A DNA stretch of 10,303 nucleotides from Moorella sp. UBA4076 (GCA_002383405.1 DFYS01000137.1:20102-30404), one strand, 5' to 3'. Numbered from the stretch's first letter, positions 1-6,566 are shown. Made by a program: numbers and translations. The notes: a model not told the origin generated them from the letters alone.

Positions 1-71
1 CACCCCAGGTACAGTAGCACAGGCAGAACGTTATTTTCAGGGTAGAACGCTGCGTCAGGCCGATCCCCCCT
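1..71 (+). promoter_or_regulatory. Probable 3' end of a T-box leader of valS (truncated by window edge)
   Basis: This untranslated stretch ends in an intrinsic terminator directly upstream of an aminoacyl-tRNA synthetase gene, the usual place for a T-box. An AGGGTAGAAC segment at 39-48 resembles the conserved AGGGTGGNAC T-box core but differs at the TGGN element that should pair with the tRNA acceptor end. Its AGGG (39-42) could pair with CCCT at 68-71, giving an antiterminator that excludes the terminator hairpin. The stem I and specifier codon would lie left of the window, so tRNA identity cannot be read. T-box control of valS is common in Firmicutes; assignment here is inference, weakened by the core mismatch. 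Confidence 0.45.
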
Positions 72-99
72 CGTCCGTCCGAGCGGACGGGGGTTTTTT
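67..99 (+). terminator. Intrinsic terminator / attenuator before valS
   Basis: A GC-rich hairpin is followed at once by six T residues (94-99). CCCC (67-70) and CGTCCG (72-77), separated by one bulged T, pair with CGGACG (84-89) and GGGG (90-93) around a six-base loop. This is a textbook Rho-independent terminator. Because it lies 77 bases before the valS start on the same strand, with no gene end visible to its left, it more likely acts as a regulated attenuator in the valS leader than as the end of an upstream operon. Confidence 0.85.
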
Positions 100-176
100 G
101 TGAGAGCCGGCTTTGTTGCCCTCGCTGGGGAATAAGAGCCGGTCAGGGCAAGTAGCTTTTCGGGGAGGCAGAAGTA

Positions 177-2819
177 TTGGCTACGCTGGCTAAAGTCTAT
201 GATCCTCAAGCTGTAGAAGAAAAGTGGTACCGGCACTGGACAGAAGAGGGCTATTTTCGCGCTCCCCTGCCGGCAGAGGGGCAGCCGGCTTTCAGCATCG
301 TCATGCCGCCGCCCAACGTCACCGGCAGCCTGCACCTGGGTCACGCCCTGGATAACACCCTTCAGGATATCCTGACCCGCTGGCACCGCATGCGCGGCGA
401 CGCCACCCTCTGGGTGCCGGGTACCGACCATGCCGGCATCGCCACCCAGGCGCGGGTGGAAGAAGAGCTGGCCCGCGAGGGTCAGAGTAAATATAACCTG
501 GGCCGGGAGAAGTTCCTGGAGCGGGTCTGGGCCTGGAAACACGAGTACGGCAGCCGCATCACCCGGCAGCTGCGCCTGCTGGGCACCTCCTGCGACTGGA
601 GCCGGGAACGCTTTACTATGGACGAGGGCTGCTCCCGCGCCGTGCGCGAGGTCTTTGTCCGTCTCTATGAAAAAGGCCTTATCTACCGCGGCAGCTATAT
701 CATCAACTGGTGCCCGCGCTGCCACACCACCATCTCCGATATTGAGGTGGAACACGAGGAAGAAGCCGGCCGTCTCTGGCACATCCGCTATCCCTTTAAG
801 GACGGCAGCGGTGGTATAGTCGTGGCTACCACCCGTCCGGAGACCATGCTGGGGGATACAGCGGTGGCCGTCCATCCCGACGACGAGCGCTACCGGGGCC
901 TCGTCGGCCAAACCCTGATCCTGCCTCTGGTCAACCGCGAGATCCCCTTGATTGCCGATGCCTATGTTGACCCCGCCTTTGGCACCGGCGCCGTCAAGAT
1001 CACCCCCGCCCACGACCCCAACGACTTTGAAGTGGCCTCCCGCCATGATCTTCCTGCCATAGCCGTCATCGGCAAGGATGCCGTCATGACCGCCGAAGCC
1101 GGCCCCTACGCCGGCATGGAGCGCTACGCCTGCCGCGGTCAGGTGGTGGACGACCTGAAGAGCAGCGGTTTCCTGGTCCAGGAGGAAGAGTACAGTCACG
1201 CTGTCGGCCACTGCTACCGCTGCGGCACGGTGGTGGAACCCCTGGTTTCACCCCAGTGGTTCGTACGTATGGCGCCCCTGGCGGCACCGGCTATCCGGGC
1301 GGTGGATGAGGGCGAGGTCCGCTTTGTCCCGGAACGTTTCACCAGAGTATACCTCAACTGGCTGGAGAATATCCGCGACTGGTGTATTTCGCGGCAGCTG
1401 TGGTGGGGCCACCGCATCCCGGTCTGGTACTGCCAGCAGTGCGGCGACGAGATCTGCAGCCGCACCGACCCGGTCGAGTGCCCCTCCTGCGGCAGCACCG
1501 CCCTGGAGCAGGACCCCGACGTCCTGGATACATGGTTCAGCTCCGCCCTGTGGCCCTTTTCCACCCTCGGCTGGCCGGAGGCTACCCCGGAATTAAAGGC
1601 TTATTACCCCACCTCGGTTCTGGTAACCGGGCGGGATATCATCTTCTTCTGGGTGGCGCGGATGCTCTTCATGGGCCTGGAGTTCATGGGCCAGGTGCCC
1701 TTCCGCGAGGTGCTCATCCACGGCCTTATCCTTGACGCCCAGGGGCGGAAGATGAGCAAATCCCTGGGTAACGGCGTCGACCCCATCGAGGTCATCGAAA
1801 AATACGGCGCCGACTGTTTGCGCTTGATGCTGGTCACCGGCAACACCCCGGGCAATGACCTGCGTTTTCATCGCGAGCGACTGGAAGGGACGCGCAACTT
1901 TACCAATAAAATCTGGAATGCCGCCCGCTTCGCCCTCCTGAACCTTAAGGACTTCACGCCCGCCAGCATCCAGCCGGGTGATTTAACCCTGGCCGACCGC
2001 TGGATCCGCAGCCGTTTAAACAACCTTACCAGCGCCATAACGACCGCCCTGGCGACCTATGAAATCGGCGAGGCGGCGCGGCTGCTTTACGACTTCTTTT
2101 GGGGGGAGTTCTGCGACTGGTATATCGAATTGCTTAAGCCGCGCCTGTACGGTCAGGATGAACAGGCCAGGCAGGCAGCTCAGGCGGTACTGGTGGAGGT
2201 CCTGGGTCAGAGCCTGCAGCTCCTGCACCCCTTTATGCCCTTTATCACCGAGGAAATCTGGCAGCACCTGCCGGGGCAAAGGGGGAGCATTATGGTGAGC
2301 CCCTGGCCGTTAGCGCGGCCGGAACGGGATGACCGGCCGGCCGAGGCGGCCATGGAGCTGATTATGGCCGTGACCAGGGCCGTCCGCAACCTGCGCAGGG
2401 AAATGAACGTCCCGCCGGGCCGCGAGGCGGAGGTCATTCTGGTAACGGCGGCGGCGGAAGACCGGGAAACGCTGGCAGCGGCAAGCGGCTACCTGGCGGT
2501 GCTGGCGGCAGCAAGTCCAGTACAGGTCCTGCCATCGCTCTCGCGGCCGCCGGCGCGGGCGGCAGCGGCAGTCAGCGGCGGGGTACAGATCTTGATGCCC
2601 CTGGCCGGCCTGATTGACCTGGAGAAGGAAGGGGCGCGGCTGGAGAAGGAGTTGCAGCGCACCCGCGTCGAACTGGCCAGATTGGAACAGAAACTCGCCC
2701 GCGCCGGCTTCCGGGCCAAAGCTCCAGCGGCGATTGTCGCCAAAGAAGAGGCGAAGATGGCGGAGTTAAAGGCTGAAGGCGAGGCTCTGAGCCAGCGTCT
2801 GGGTTTCCTTAAGGGTTAA
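177..2819 (+). CDS. valS: Valyl-tRNA synthetase
   Basis: Cytoplasmic class Ia enzyme that activates valine with ATP and charges tRNA-Val, editing misactivated threonine. The 880-residue length is normal for the family. The HIGH signature is HLGH at residues 53-56 within PPPNVTGSLHLGHAL, and KMSKS is at 525-529. The CP1 editing domain shows TTRPETML at 218-225 and the later GTGAVKITPAHDPNDF block. Zinc-type cysteine pairs occur at 179/182, 346/349, 419/422 and 435/438, as in many bacterial enzymes. The C-terminus (about 815-880) is a Leu/Glu/Lys-rich coiled coil, the ValS tRNA-binding arm. The start is TTG, eight bases after GGGGAGG (162-168); no better start exists and the N-terminus VYDPQAVEEKWY is typical. 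The leader terminator suggests attenuation control. The stop is followed by an unusual structured gap rather than a clear terminator. Confidence 0.98.
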   Translation: MATLAKVYDPQAVEEKWYRHWTEEGYFRAPLPAEGQPAFSIVMPPPNVTGSLHLGHALDNTLQDILTRWHRMRGDATLWVPGTDHAGIATQARVEEELAREGQSKYNLGREKFLERVWAWKHEYGSRITRQLRLLGTSCDWSRERFTMDEGCSRAVREVFVRLYEKGLIYRGSYIINWCPRCHTTISDIEVEHEEEAGRLWHIRYPFKDGSGGIVVATTRPETMLGDTAVAVHPDDERYRGLVGQTLILPLVNREIPLIADAYVDPAFGTGAVKITPAHDPNDFEVASRHDLPAIAVIGKDAVMTAEAGPYAGMERYACRGQVVDDLKSSGFLVQEEEYSHAVGHCYRCGTVVEPLVSPQWFVRMAPLAAPAIRAVDEGEVRFVPERFTRVYLNWLENIRDWCISRQLWWGHRIPVWYCQQCGDEICSRTDPVECPSCGSTALEQDPDVLDTWFSSALWPFSTLGWPEATPELKAYYPTSVLVTGRDIIFFWVARMLFMGLEFMGQVPFREVLIHGLILDAQGRKMSKSLGNGVDPIEVIEKYGADCLRLMLVTGNTPGNDLRFHRERLEGTRNFTNKIWNAARFALLNLKDFTPASIQPGDLTLADRWIRSRLNNLTSAITTALATYEIGEAARLLYDFFWGEFCDWYIELLKPRLYGQDEQARQAAQAVLVEVLGQSLQLLHPFMPFITEEIWQHLPGQRGSIMVSPWPLARPERDDRPAEAAMELIMAVTRAVRNLRREMNVPPGREAEVILVTAAAEDRETLAAASGYLAVLAAASPVQVLPSLSRPPARAAAAVSGGVQILMPLAGLIDLEKEGARLEKELQRTRVELARLEQKLARAGFRAKAPAAIVAKEEAKMAELKAEGEALSQRLGFLKG

Positions 2820-2838
2820 AAAGAGGCCGCCTGGATAC

Positions 2839-2857
2839 GTGCTTTTGTCAAAAGCAC
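2839..2857. repeat. Perfect 19-bp palindrome (9-bp arms)
   Basis: GTGCTTTTG at 2839-2847 and CAAAAGCAC at 2849-2857 are exact inverted copies about a single central base. As RNA it could form a seven-bp stem with a five-base loop, but neither strand has a T-run after it, so it is not an obvious terminator. Its compact symmetry would also fit a dimeric DNA-binding site. It lies 20 bases after the valS stop. Confidence 0.85.
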
Positions 2858-2863
2858 CGGACT

Positions 2864-2929
2864 CTCTCGGGAATCAGTTTTACGCAACGGCCCATCGACC
2901 CGTTGCAACCCATACTGATTGTCAAAGAG
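2864..2929. repeat. Three-layer nested inverted repeat (possible structured RNA)
   Basis: Three pairs of arms nest about one centre: CTCT (2864-2867) with AGAG (2926-2929), AATCAGT (2872-2878) with ACTGATT (2914-2920), and GCAACGG (2884-2890) with CCGTTGC (2900-2906), with a nine-base apical loop. The internal loops are near-symmetric (4/5 and 5/7 bases). That arrangement is what a folded RNA stem with internal loops looks like. Which strand, if either, is transcribed as the functional RNA cannot be told. I do not recognise a known RNA family. Confidence 0.6.
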
Positions 2930-2946
2930 CTTTAGAATTTTATACC
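2919..2946 (+). promoter_or_regulatory. Possible sigma-A-type promoter for folC
   Basis: TTGTCA (2919-2924) matches the -35 consensus at five of six positions and is followed after 16 bases by TATACC (2941-2946), four of six for the -10. Transcription would begin near 2953 and give a leader of about 140 bases before folC. The first TT of the -35 box overlaps the outer arm of the nested inverted repeat. This is a consensus match only. Confidence 0.35.
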
Positions 2947-3042
2947 ACGGGAACATGCTTTTTAAATCGTTTATCGCCCTGCGGGTGATGCCTCTTTCAT
3001 CCTGCGGCACCAGGCTGCAGGTTTTCAGAGGCTGGTTTCCAT

Positions 3043-3078
3043 AAAAAATGCCGGCGGTCAGAGGCCTCTGACCTCCGG
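3043..3078 (-). terminator. 28-bp near-palindrome; reads as an intrinsic terminator on the minus strand
   Basis: GGTCAGAGG (3056-3064) and CCTCTGACC (3065-3073) are perfectly complementary with no spacer, and CCGG at 3051-3054 and 3075-3078 extends the symmetry past one C/T mismatch. On the minus strand the hairpin is followed after two bases by six T residues (3048-3043), the form of an intrinsic terminator, although no minus-strand gene that would need one is evident. On the + strand it ends six bases before the GGGGG that may serve as folC ribosome binding site, so it could alternatively be an operator or a translational control hairpin for folC. Confidence 0.5.
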
Positions 3079-3095
3079 TTGATGGGGGCAAAGGG

Positions 3096-4439
3096 TTGAA
3101 TTACACCGAATCGCTGGAGTTTCTAAAACAGCTGACCAAGTTCGGCTACAACCTGGGTCTGGAGCGGATTAAAGAATTAATGCGCCGTACCGGCTCGCCC
3201 CACCGGCGGCGGCGCTATATCCATATCGGCGGCACCAATGGTAAAGGTTCGGTAGCGGCCATGCTGACTTCCATCTACCAGCAAGCTGGTTACCGGGTGG
3301 GTCTTTTTACCTCCCCCCACCTCCATTCTTACAATGAAAGGATGCGGATTAACGGTACCGCGATTGCGGACGAGCGCCTGGCCGAACTGCTGACCGGATT
3401 CAAGCCCATCCTGGAGGCGATGGTGGCCGAGGGTTTTGAACACCCGACCGAATTTGAGGTCAGTACCGCCGTGGCGCTGAAATTTTTTGCCGAAGAGGAA
3501 GTTGACCTGGTCGTCCTGGAGGTGGGTCTGGGCGGCGCCATTGATTCCACCAATGTTATCGAATCCTCCCTGGTAAGCGTTATCACCAATGTAGGCATGG
3601 ATCACATGCAGTACCTGGGCCAAACGGTGGGCGCCATCGCCAGGATTAAAGCCGGTATTATCAAAGCAGGGGGTATCGTGGTTACAGCCGCCCACCGCCC
3701 GGCCGCCCTGGCAGTAATCAGCCGCACCTGCCGGGAAAAAGGGGCCGTTCTCTACCAGGTCGGCCGGGATGTTACCTGGCAGGAACAGCAGGTGTCCCTG
3801 GCCGGGGGTGAGTTTGACTTTCGCGGCCTGCTGGGGACTTATAGCGGCCTCAAAGTACCCCTGCTGGGGCGGCACCAGCTGGAGAATGCCGCCACGGCGG
3901 TCACCACCGTGGAAGCGGCTGTACGCCACCACGGGCTTGCCGTCGCGCCGGATGCCATCCGCCGCGGCCTCGCCCGTGCCGGCTGGCCGGGCCGGCTGGA
4001 GATTATGCACCGGGAGCCGTTGGTAGTTATCGACGGGGCTCATAACGTCGATGGGGCGGCCAGCCTCCGCCGGGCGCTGGAAGAAATATTTACCTACCGC
4101 CGCTTAATCCTGGTCCTGGGGATGCTGGCTGATAAAGAGCGGGAAAAGGTGGTGGCCGAGCTGGCTCCCCTGGCGGCGGCAGCCATCGTTACCCGGCCCA
4201 ATAACCCCCGCGCCCGCGACTGGCAATCTCTGGCCGCTTTTGTCCGCCGCTACGTCGACCAGGTAAGCGTAGTCGACGCTATCCCGGCGGCCCTGCAAAC
4301 CGCCCTGGCAGCCGCAGCGCCGTCCGACCTGGTTTGCGTAACAGGATCTTTGTACATGGTGGCAGACGCCAGGGAATGGCTTTTAAAGCTCAAAAAAGAG
4401 GAATTTGCCCGCCGGCAGCGAATACCTGATAGCATATAA
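3096..4439 (+). CDS. folC: Folylpolyglutamate synthase / dihydrofolate synthase
   Basis: ATP-dependent Mur-ligase-family enzyme that adds glutamate to dihydropteroate and/or extends the gamma-glutamyl tail of tetrahydrofolates, keeping the cofactors in the cell. At 447 residues it has family length. The P-loop GTNGKGS is at 46-52, followed by GLFTSPHLHSYNERMRING (about 70-88), the VLEVGLGG strand, and DGAHN at 313-317 in the C-terminal ligase domain. The usual DATN block reads IDSTN here, a mild variation. The TTG start is supported by the conserved N-terminus (LKQLTKFGYNLGLERIKELM); the ribosome binding site is weak (GGGGG at 3084-3088, seven bases away). A later ATG at 3180 would remove conserved sequence. 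Whether it is bifunctional cannot be decided by eye. A palindrome just upstream may control it. Confidence 0.96.
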   Translation: MNYTESLEFLKQLTKFGYNLGLERIKELMRRTGSPHRRRRYIHIGGTNGKGSVAAMLTSIYQQAGYRVGLFTSPHLHSYNERMRINGTAIADERLAELLTGFKPILEAMVAEGFEHPTEFEVSTAVALKFFAEEEVDLVVLEVGLGGAIDSTNVIESSLVSVITNVGMDHMQYLGQTVGAIARIKAGIIKAGGIVVTAAHRPAALAVISRTCREKGAVLYQVGRDVTWQEQQVSLAGGEFDFRGLLGTYSGLKVPLLGRHQLENAATAVTTVEAAVRHHGLAVAPDAIRRGLARAGWPGRLEIMHREPLVVIDGAHNVDGAASLRRALEEIFTYRRLILVLGMLADKEREKVVAELAPLAAAAIVTRPNNPRARDWQSLAAFVRRYVDQVSVVDAIPAALQTALAAAAPSDLVCVTGSLYMVADAREWLLKLKKEEFARRQRIPDSI

Positions 4440-4446
4440 TTGTGAA
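4435..4446 (+). promoter_or_regulatory. Candidate -10 box overlapping a Rex-like half site before rex
   Basis: TATAAT (4435-4440) overlaps the folC stop codon and runs straight into TTGTGAA (4440-4446), identical to the left half of the Rex consensus TTGTGAA-N4-TTCACAA. The expected right half (4451-4457) reads GTACCTT and does not match. No good -35 box lies 16-18 bases upstream. The placement 33 bases before rex would suit autoregulation, but a lone -10 and a half site are weak evidence. Confidence 0.3.
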
Positions 4447-4478
4447 GACGGTACCTTTTCCTAAAGGGGGCAGTGCAG

Positions 4479-5126
4479 ATGAAGACGATAAAAATTCCCG
4501 AGGCGACCATTATCCGGCTGTCGGTCTATTCTCGCTACCTGGCGCAGCTTGACCGCCGCGGTATTGTAACCATATCCTCGGGCGAGATAGCCGAAGGTGT
4601 CGGCGTCAGCCCGGCCCAGGTACGCAAAGACCTGGCCTACTTCGGTGAATTCGGCACCCGCGGCGTCGGGTATAATGTAAAGGATTTATACTGGCATATC
4701 ATCAAAATCCTGGGCCTTAATACCACCTGGGCGGTGGTAATAATCGGCGCCGGCAACCTGGGGACAGCCCTGTCCATGTACGGTGGTTTCCGCGAGCGCG
4801 GCTTCAAAGTAGTAGGGATTTTTGATAATGCCCCTCACAAAATCGGCTACCGGTTGAACGGGGTGGAAGTATATCCCATGGAACGGCTGGCGGAGGTTAT
4901 CAGCAGGGAAAAGGCGCAGATCGCCATCATTGCCGTACCGGCGGAATACGCCCAGGATGTTGTCGACCAGCTGGCCCGGACCAGTATTCAGGGCATATTG
5001 AACTTTGCCCCGCGGGTGCTGAATGTACCTGAGCCCATTGACGTGCGCAATGTCGACCTTTCTGTCAACCTGGAACTACTCACCTTTAACCTGGCCTTCC
5101 GCCGGGCGTTAAAGGCCGGGAGGTAA
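4479..5126 (+). CDS. rex: Redox-sensing transcriptional repressor Rex
   Basis: Homodimeric repressor that binds operators when NAD+ is high and releases them on binding NADH, controlling fermentative and respiratory genes. The 215 residues comprise an N-terminal winged helix (about 1-75; PEATIIRLSVYSRYL, then SPAQVRKDLAYFGEFGTRGVGY) and a Rossmann fold with GAGNLG at 90-95 and an acidic Asp116 at the end of the second strand, the mark of NAD(H) rather than NADP(H) preference. The C-terminal helix NLELLTFNLAF is the typical domain-swapped dimerisation segment. I choose ATG 4479 because AAAGGGGG (4463-4470) is eight bases before it; the in-frame GTG at 4473 would be only two bases away. The maf ribosome binding site overlaps its end, suggesting co-transcription. 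Confidence 0.96.
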   Translation: MKTIKIPEATIIRLSVYSRYLAQLDRRGIVTISSGEIAEGVGVSPAQVRKDLAYFGEFGTRGVGYNVKDLYWHIIKILGLNTTWAVVIIGAGNLGTALSMYGGFRERGFKVVGIFDNAPHKIGYRLNGVEVYPMERLAEVISREKAQIAIIAVPAEYAQDVVDQLARTSIQGILNFAPRVLNVPEPIDVRNVDLSVNLELLTFNLAFRRALKAGR

Positions 5127-5134
5127 GCATTAAT

Positions 5135-5791
5135 TTGACTAAGCTAATTCTCGCTTCCGCTTCACCGCGACGGGAGGAACTGCTGCGGCGGATGGGGTTG
5201 CCATTTACTGTCTGCCCCAGCCAGATCGACGAGAACGATTTTAAGGACATGCCGGCCCTGGAACGGGTGGAAGCCCTGGCCCTGGCCAAGGCGCGGGATG
5301 TGGCGGCTACGCATCAAGACGCCCTGGTGATCGGTGCTGATACTATTGTCGTCTGCCGGGGTAATATCATGGGTAAACCTGCTACTACGGCCAAAGCGGT
5401 TTCTATGCTCGCCTATTTAAGCGGCCGCGTCCATACGGTTTACACCGGTATTGCCGTAGTCCAGGCCCCGGCCGGGCCGGCGTACTCGGCCTGCGTTGAT
5501 ACGGACGTAGCCTTTCGCAAGCTGGCGGCACCGGATATAGCAGCCTATGTGGCTACCGGTGAACCCATGGACAAAGCCGGCGCTTATGGTATCCAGGGAC
5601 TCGGCGGCCTGCTGGTGACGGCTATCAAGGGCGATTACTATAACGTTGTCGGCCTGCCCCTGGGGAAGCTGCAGGACCTGCTGGCGAAATTCGACTACAA
5701 CGTATGGGACTATATAGGGAAGGAATGGCCGGGCCTGGCCGCGCCCGGGGGCTGCGAAGCGAAGTCCTTACATGAGGAAGAAGTGGAGTGA
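5135..5791 (+). CDS. maf: Maf-family nucleoside triphosphate pyrophosphatase (probable dTTP/UTP type)
   Basis: Cytoplasmic house-cleaning enzyme that hydrolyses dTTP, UTP and modified pyrimidine nucleotides to monophosphates; overexpression of the Bacillus homologue blocks septation. Family motifs are SASPRR at 8-13, GADTIV at 68-72 with Asp69, GKP at 80-82, GEPMDKAGAYGIQGLG at 142-157 and YYNVVGLPL near 168-176. The GAYGIQG form and Lys81 fit the YhdE-like dTTP/UTP subgroup. At 218 residues it has roughly 25 extra C-terminal residues (NVWDYIGKEWPGL onward) beyond the usual core; these look non-conserved. The start is TTG, 11 bases after GGGAGG (5118-5123), which lies at the end of rex. The stop overlaps the radC start. 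Confidence 0.95.
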   Translation: MTKLILASASPRREELLRRMGLPFTVCPSQIDENDFKDMPALERVEALALAKARDVAATHQDALVIGADTIVVCRGNIMGKPATTAKAVSMLAYLSGRVHTVYTGIAVVQAPAGPAYSACVDTDVAFRKLAAPDIAAYVATGEPMDKAGAYGIQGLGGLLVTAIKGDYYNVVGLPLGKLQDLLAKFDYNVWDYIGKEWPGLAAPGGCEAKSLHEEEVE

Positions 5792-6483
5792 GCGGGGTAT
5801 TGGAGCGAGCTGCCACCATTAAAGAAATGCCGGAAGAGCTGCGGCCGCGGGAAAGGCTGCTGGCCGCCGGGCCTCAGGCGCTGTCCAACGCCGAGCTGCT
5901 GGCCATCCTCATTCGTACCGGCACCCGTATGGAAACGGCCATTGACGTCGCCCGGCGGGTACTCTCCCGGCCCGAGGGGCTCCAGTACCTGGCCCAGGCC
6001 TCGCTGGAGGAATTACAAAAAGAAAAAGGGATCGGCCTGGCCAAGGCCGCCGAGCTGAAAGCAGCTCTGGAGCTGGGCCGGCGCCTGGCTGCCTTTACCC
6101 TTACCCGGACGATAATCAAAAACCCCTGGGATGTGGCCAGCCTGCTCATGGACGAAATGCGCTTCCTGGACCGGGAGAATTTCCGCACTGTCTCCCTCAA
6201 CACCAAAAACCAGGTACTGGGGGTGGACAGTGTTTCCGTCGGCAGCCTGAACTCTTCCCAGGCGCACCCGCGCGAGGTTTTTAAAGACCCTATCCGCCGC
6301 AGCGCCGCAGCCATTATCCTGGCTCACAACCACCCCAGCGGCGACCCGACCCCCAGCCAGGAGGATATCGCGGTGAGCCGGCGCCTGGTAGAGGCCGGTC
6401 GTATCCTTGGTATAGAGGTCCTGGACCATTTAATTATCGGCGACGGACGCTTTACCAGCTTCAAAGAACGAAATCTACTATAA
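5788..6483 (+). CDS. radC: RadC family protein (JAMM/MPN domain)
   Basis: The 231 residues match the RadC/YsxA family. The N-terminal part has a helix-hairpin-helix-like segment (QALSNAELLAILIRTG at 30-45; KGIGLAKAAELKAALELGRR at 80-99). The C-terminal JAMM domain carries the full metal-binding pattern HNHPSGDPTPSQED, with His180, His182, Ser190 and Asp193, and Glu163 in PREVFKDPIRRSA. The motif predicts zinc binding and possible peptidase activity; the true role is unsettled, since the original link to DNA repair was withdrawn. The GTG start overlaps the maf stop as GTGA, with GAGG at 5774-5777 ten bases ahead, so translation is likely coupled. Placement between maf and mreB is a long-known arrangement. 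Confidence 0.95.
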   Translation: MSGVLERAATIKEMPEELRPRERLLAAGPQALSNAELLAILIRTGTRMETAIDVARRVLSRPEGLQYLAQASLEELQKEKGIGLAKAAELKAALELGRRLAAFTLTRTIIKNPWDVASLLMDEMRFLDRENFRTVSLNTKNQVLGVDSVSVGSLNSSQAHPREVFKDPIRRSAAAIILAHNHPSGDPTPSQEDIAVSRRLVEAGRILGIEVLDHLIIGDGRFTSFKERNLL

Positions 6484-6504
6484 TGTACTTCTATTTATAT
6501 CCTG

Positions 6505-6534
6505 TTGCCCTTAAATTTCATTATGTACTATAAT
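6505..6534 (+). promoter_or_regulatory. Promoter for the mreBCD cluster
   Basis: TTGCCC (6505-6510, four of six) is followed after 18 bases by a perfect TATAAT (6529-6534) in an AT-rich gap after radC. The predicted transcript starts near 6541, 26 bases before the mreB ATG and downstream of an in-frame GTG at 6537, so it supports the shorter mreB. TACTATAATG also occurs at 6476-6485 without a matching -35 box. Confidence 0.6.
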
Positions 6535-6566
6535 GGGTGCGAGTTGAGCTGGAAGGAGCTAAAGGT

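Larger units (their letters stand above)
2820..3095. other. Structured intergenic region between valS and folC, no assured gene
   Basis: This gap is AT-richer than its neighbours, especially around 2930-2990. It contains, in order, a perfect 19-bp palindrome, a nested three-layer inverted repeat, a possible promoter, CCTGCGG direct repeats near 2990 and 3002, and a 28-bp near-palindrome. A minus-strand frame is open across the whole gap (2816-3091, 91 codons, TTG start), but it has no ribosome binding site, no family I recognise, and overlaps the inverted repeats, so I do not call it a gene. AGAGGCC occurs at both ends (2822-2828 and 3060-3066), which might be a relic of an insertion or chance. 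Confidence 0.6.

Noticed and set aside
430..819. Plus-strand alternate frame inside valS
   Set aside because: Ala/Ser/Arg/Pro-rich shadow of the valS frame with no start signal.
2953..3095. Tetrahydrofolate riboswitch in the folC leader
   Set aside because: Position before a folate gene is attractive, but I cannot find the conserved THF-riboswitch core segments in this stretch; only a simple palindrome is clear.
3177..4043. 288-codon open frame antisense to folC
   Set aside because: It is the complement of a well-conserved gene in GC-rich DNA, has low-complexity Gly/Gln/Pro-rich sequence, and has no family motif of its own.
4440..4457. Complete Rex operator before rex
   Set aside because: Only the left half matches; the right half disagrees at most positions.
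6476..6485. Second mreB promoter using the upstream TACTATAATG copy
   Set aside because: No -35-like hexamer lies 16-18 bases before it.
6537..6566. Longer mreB start at GTG 6537
   Set aside because: No ribosome binding site, an atypical N-terminal extension, and it lies upstream of the predicted transcript start near 6541; the ATG at 6567 has AAGGAG at the right distance.
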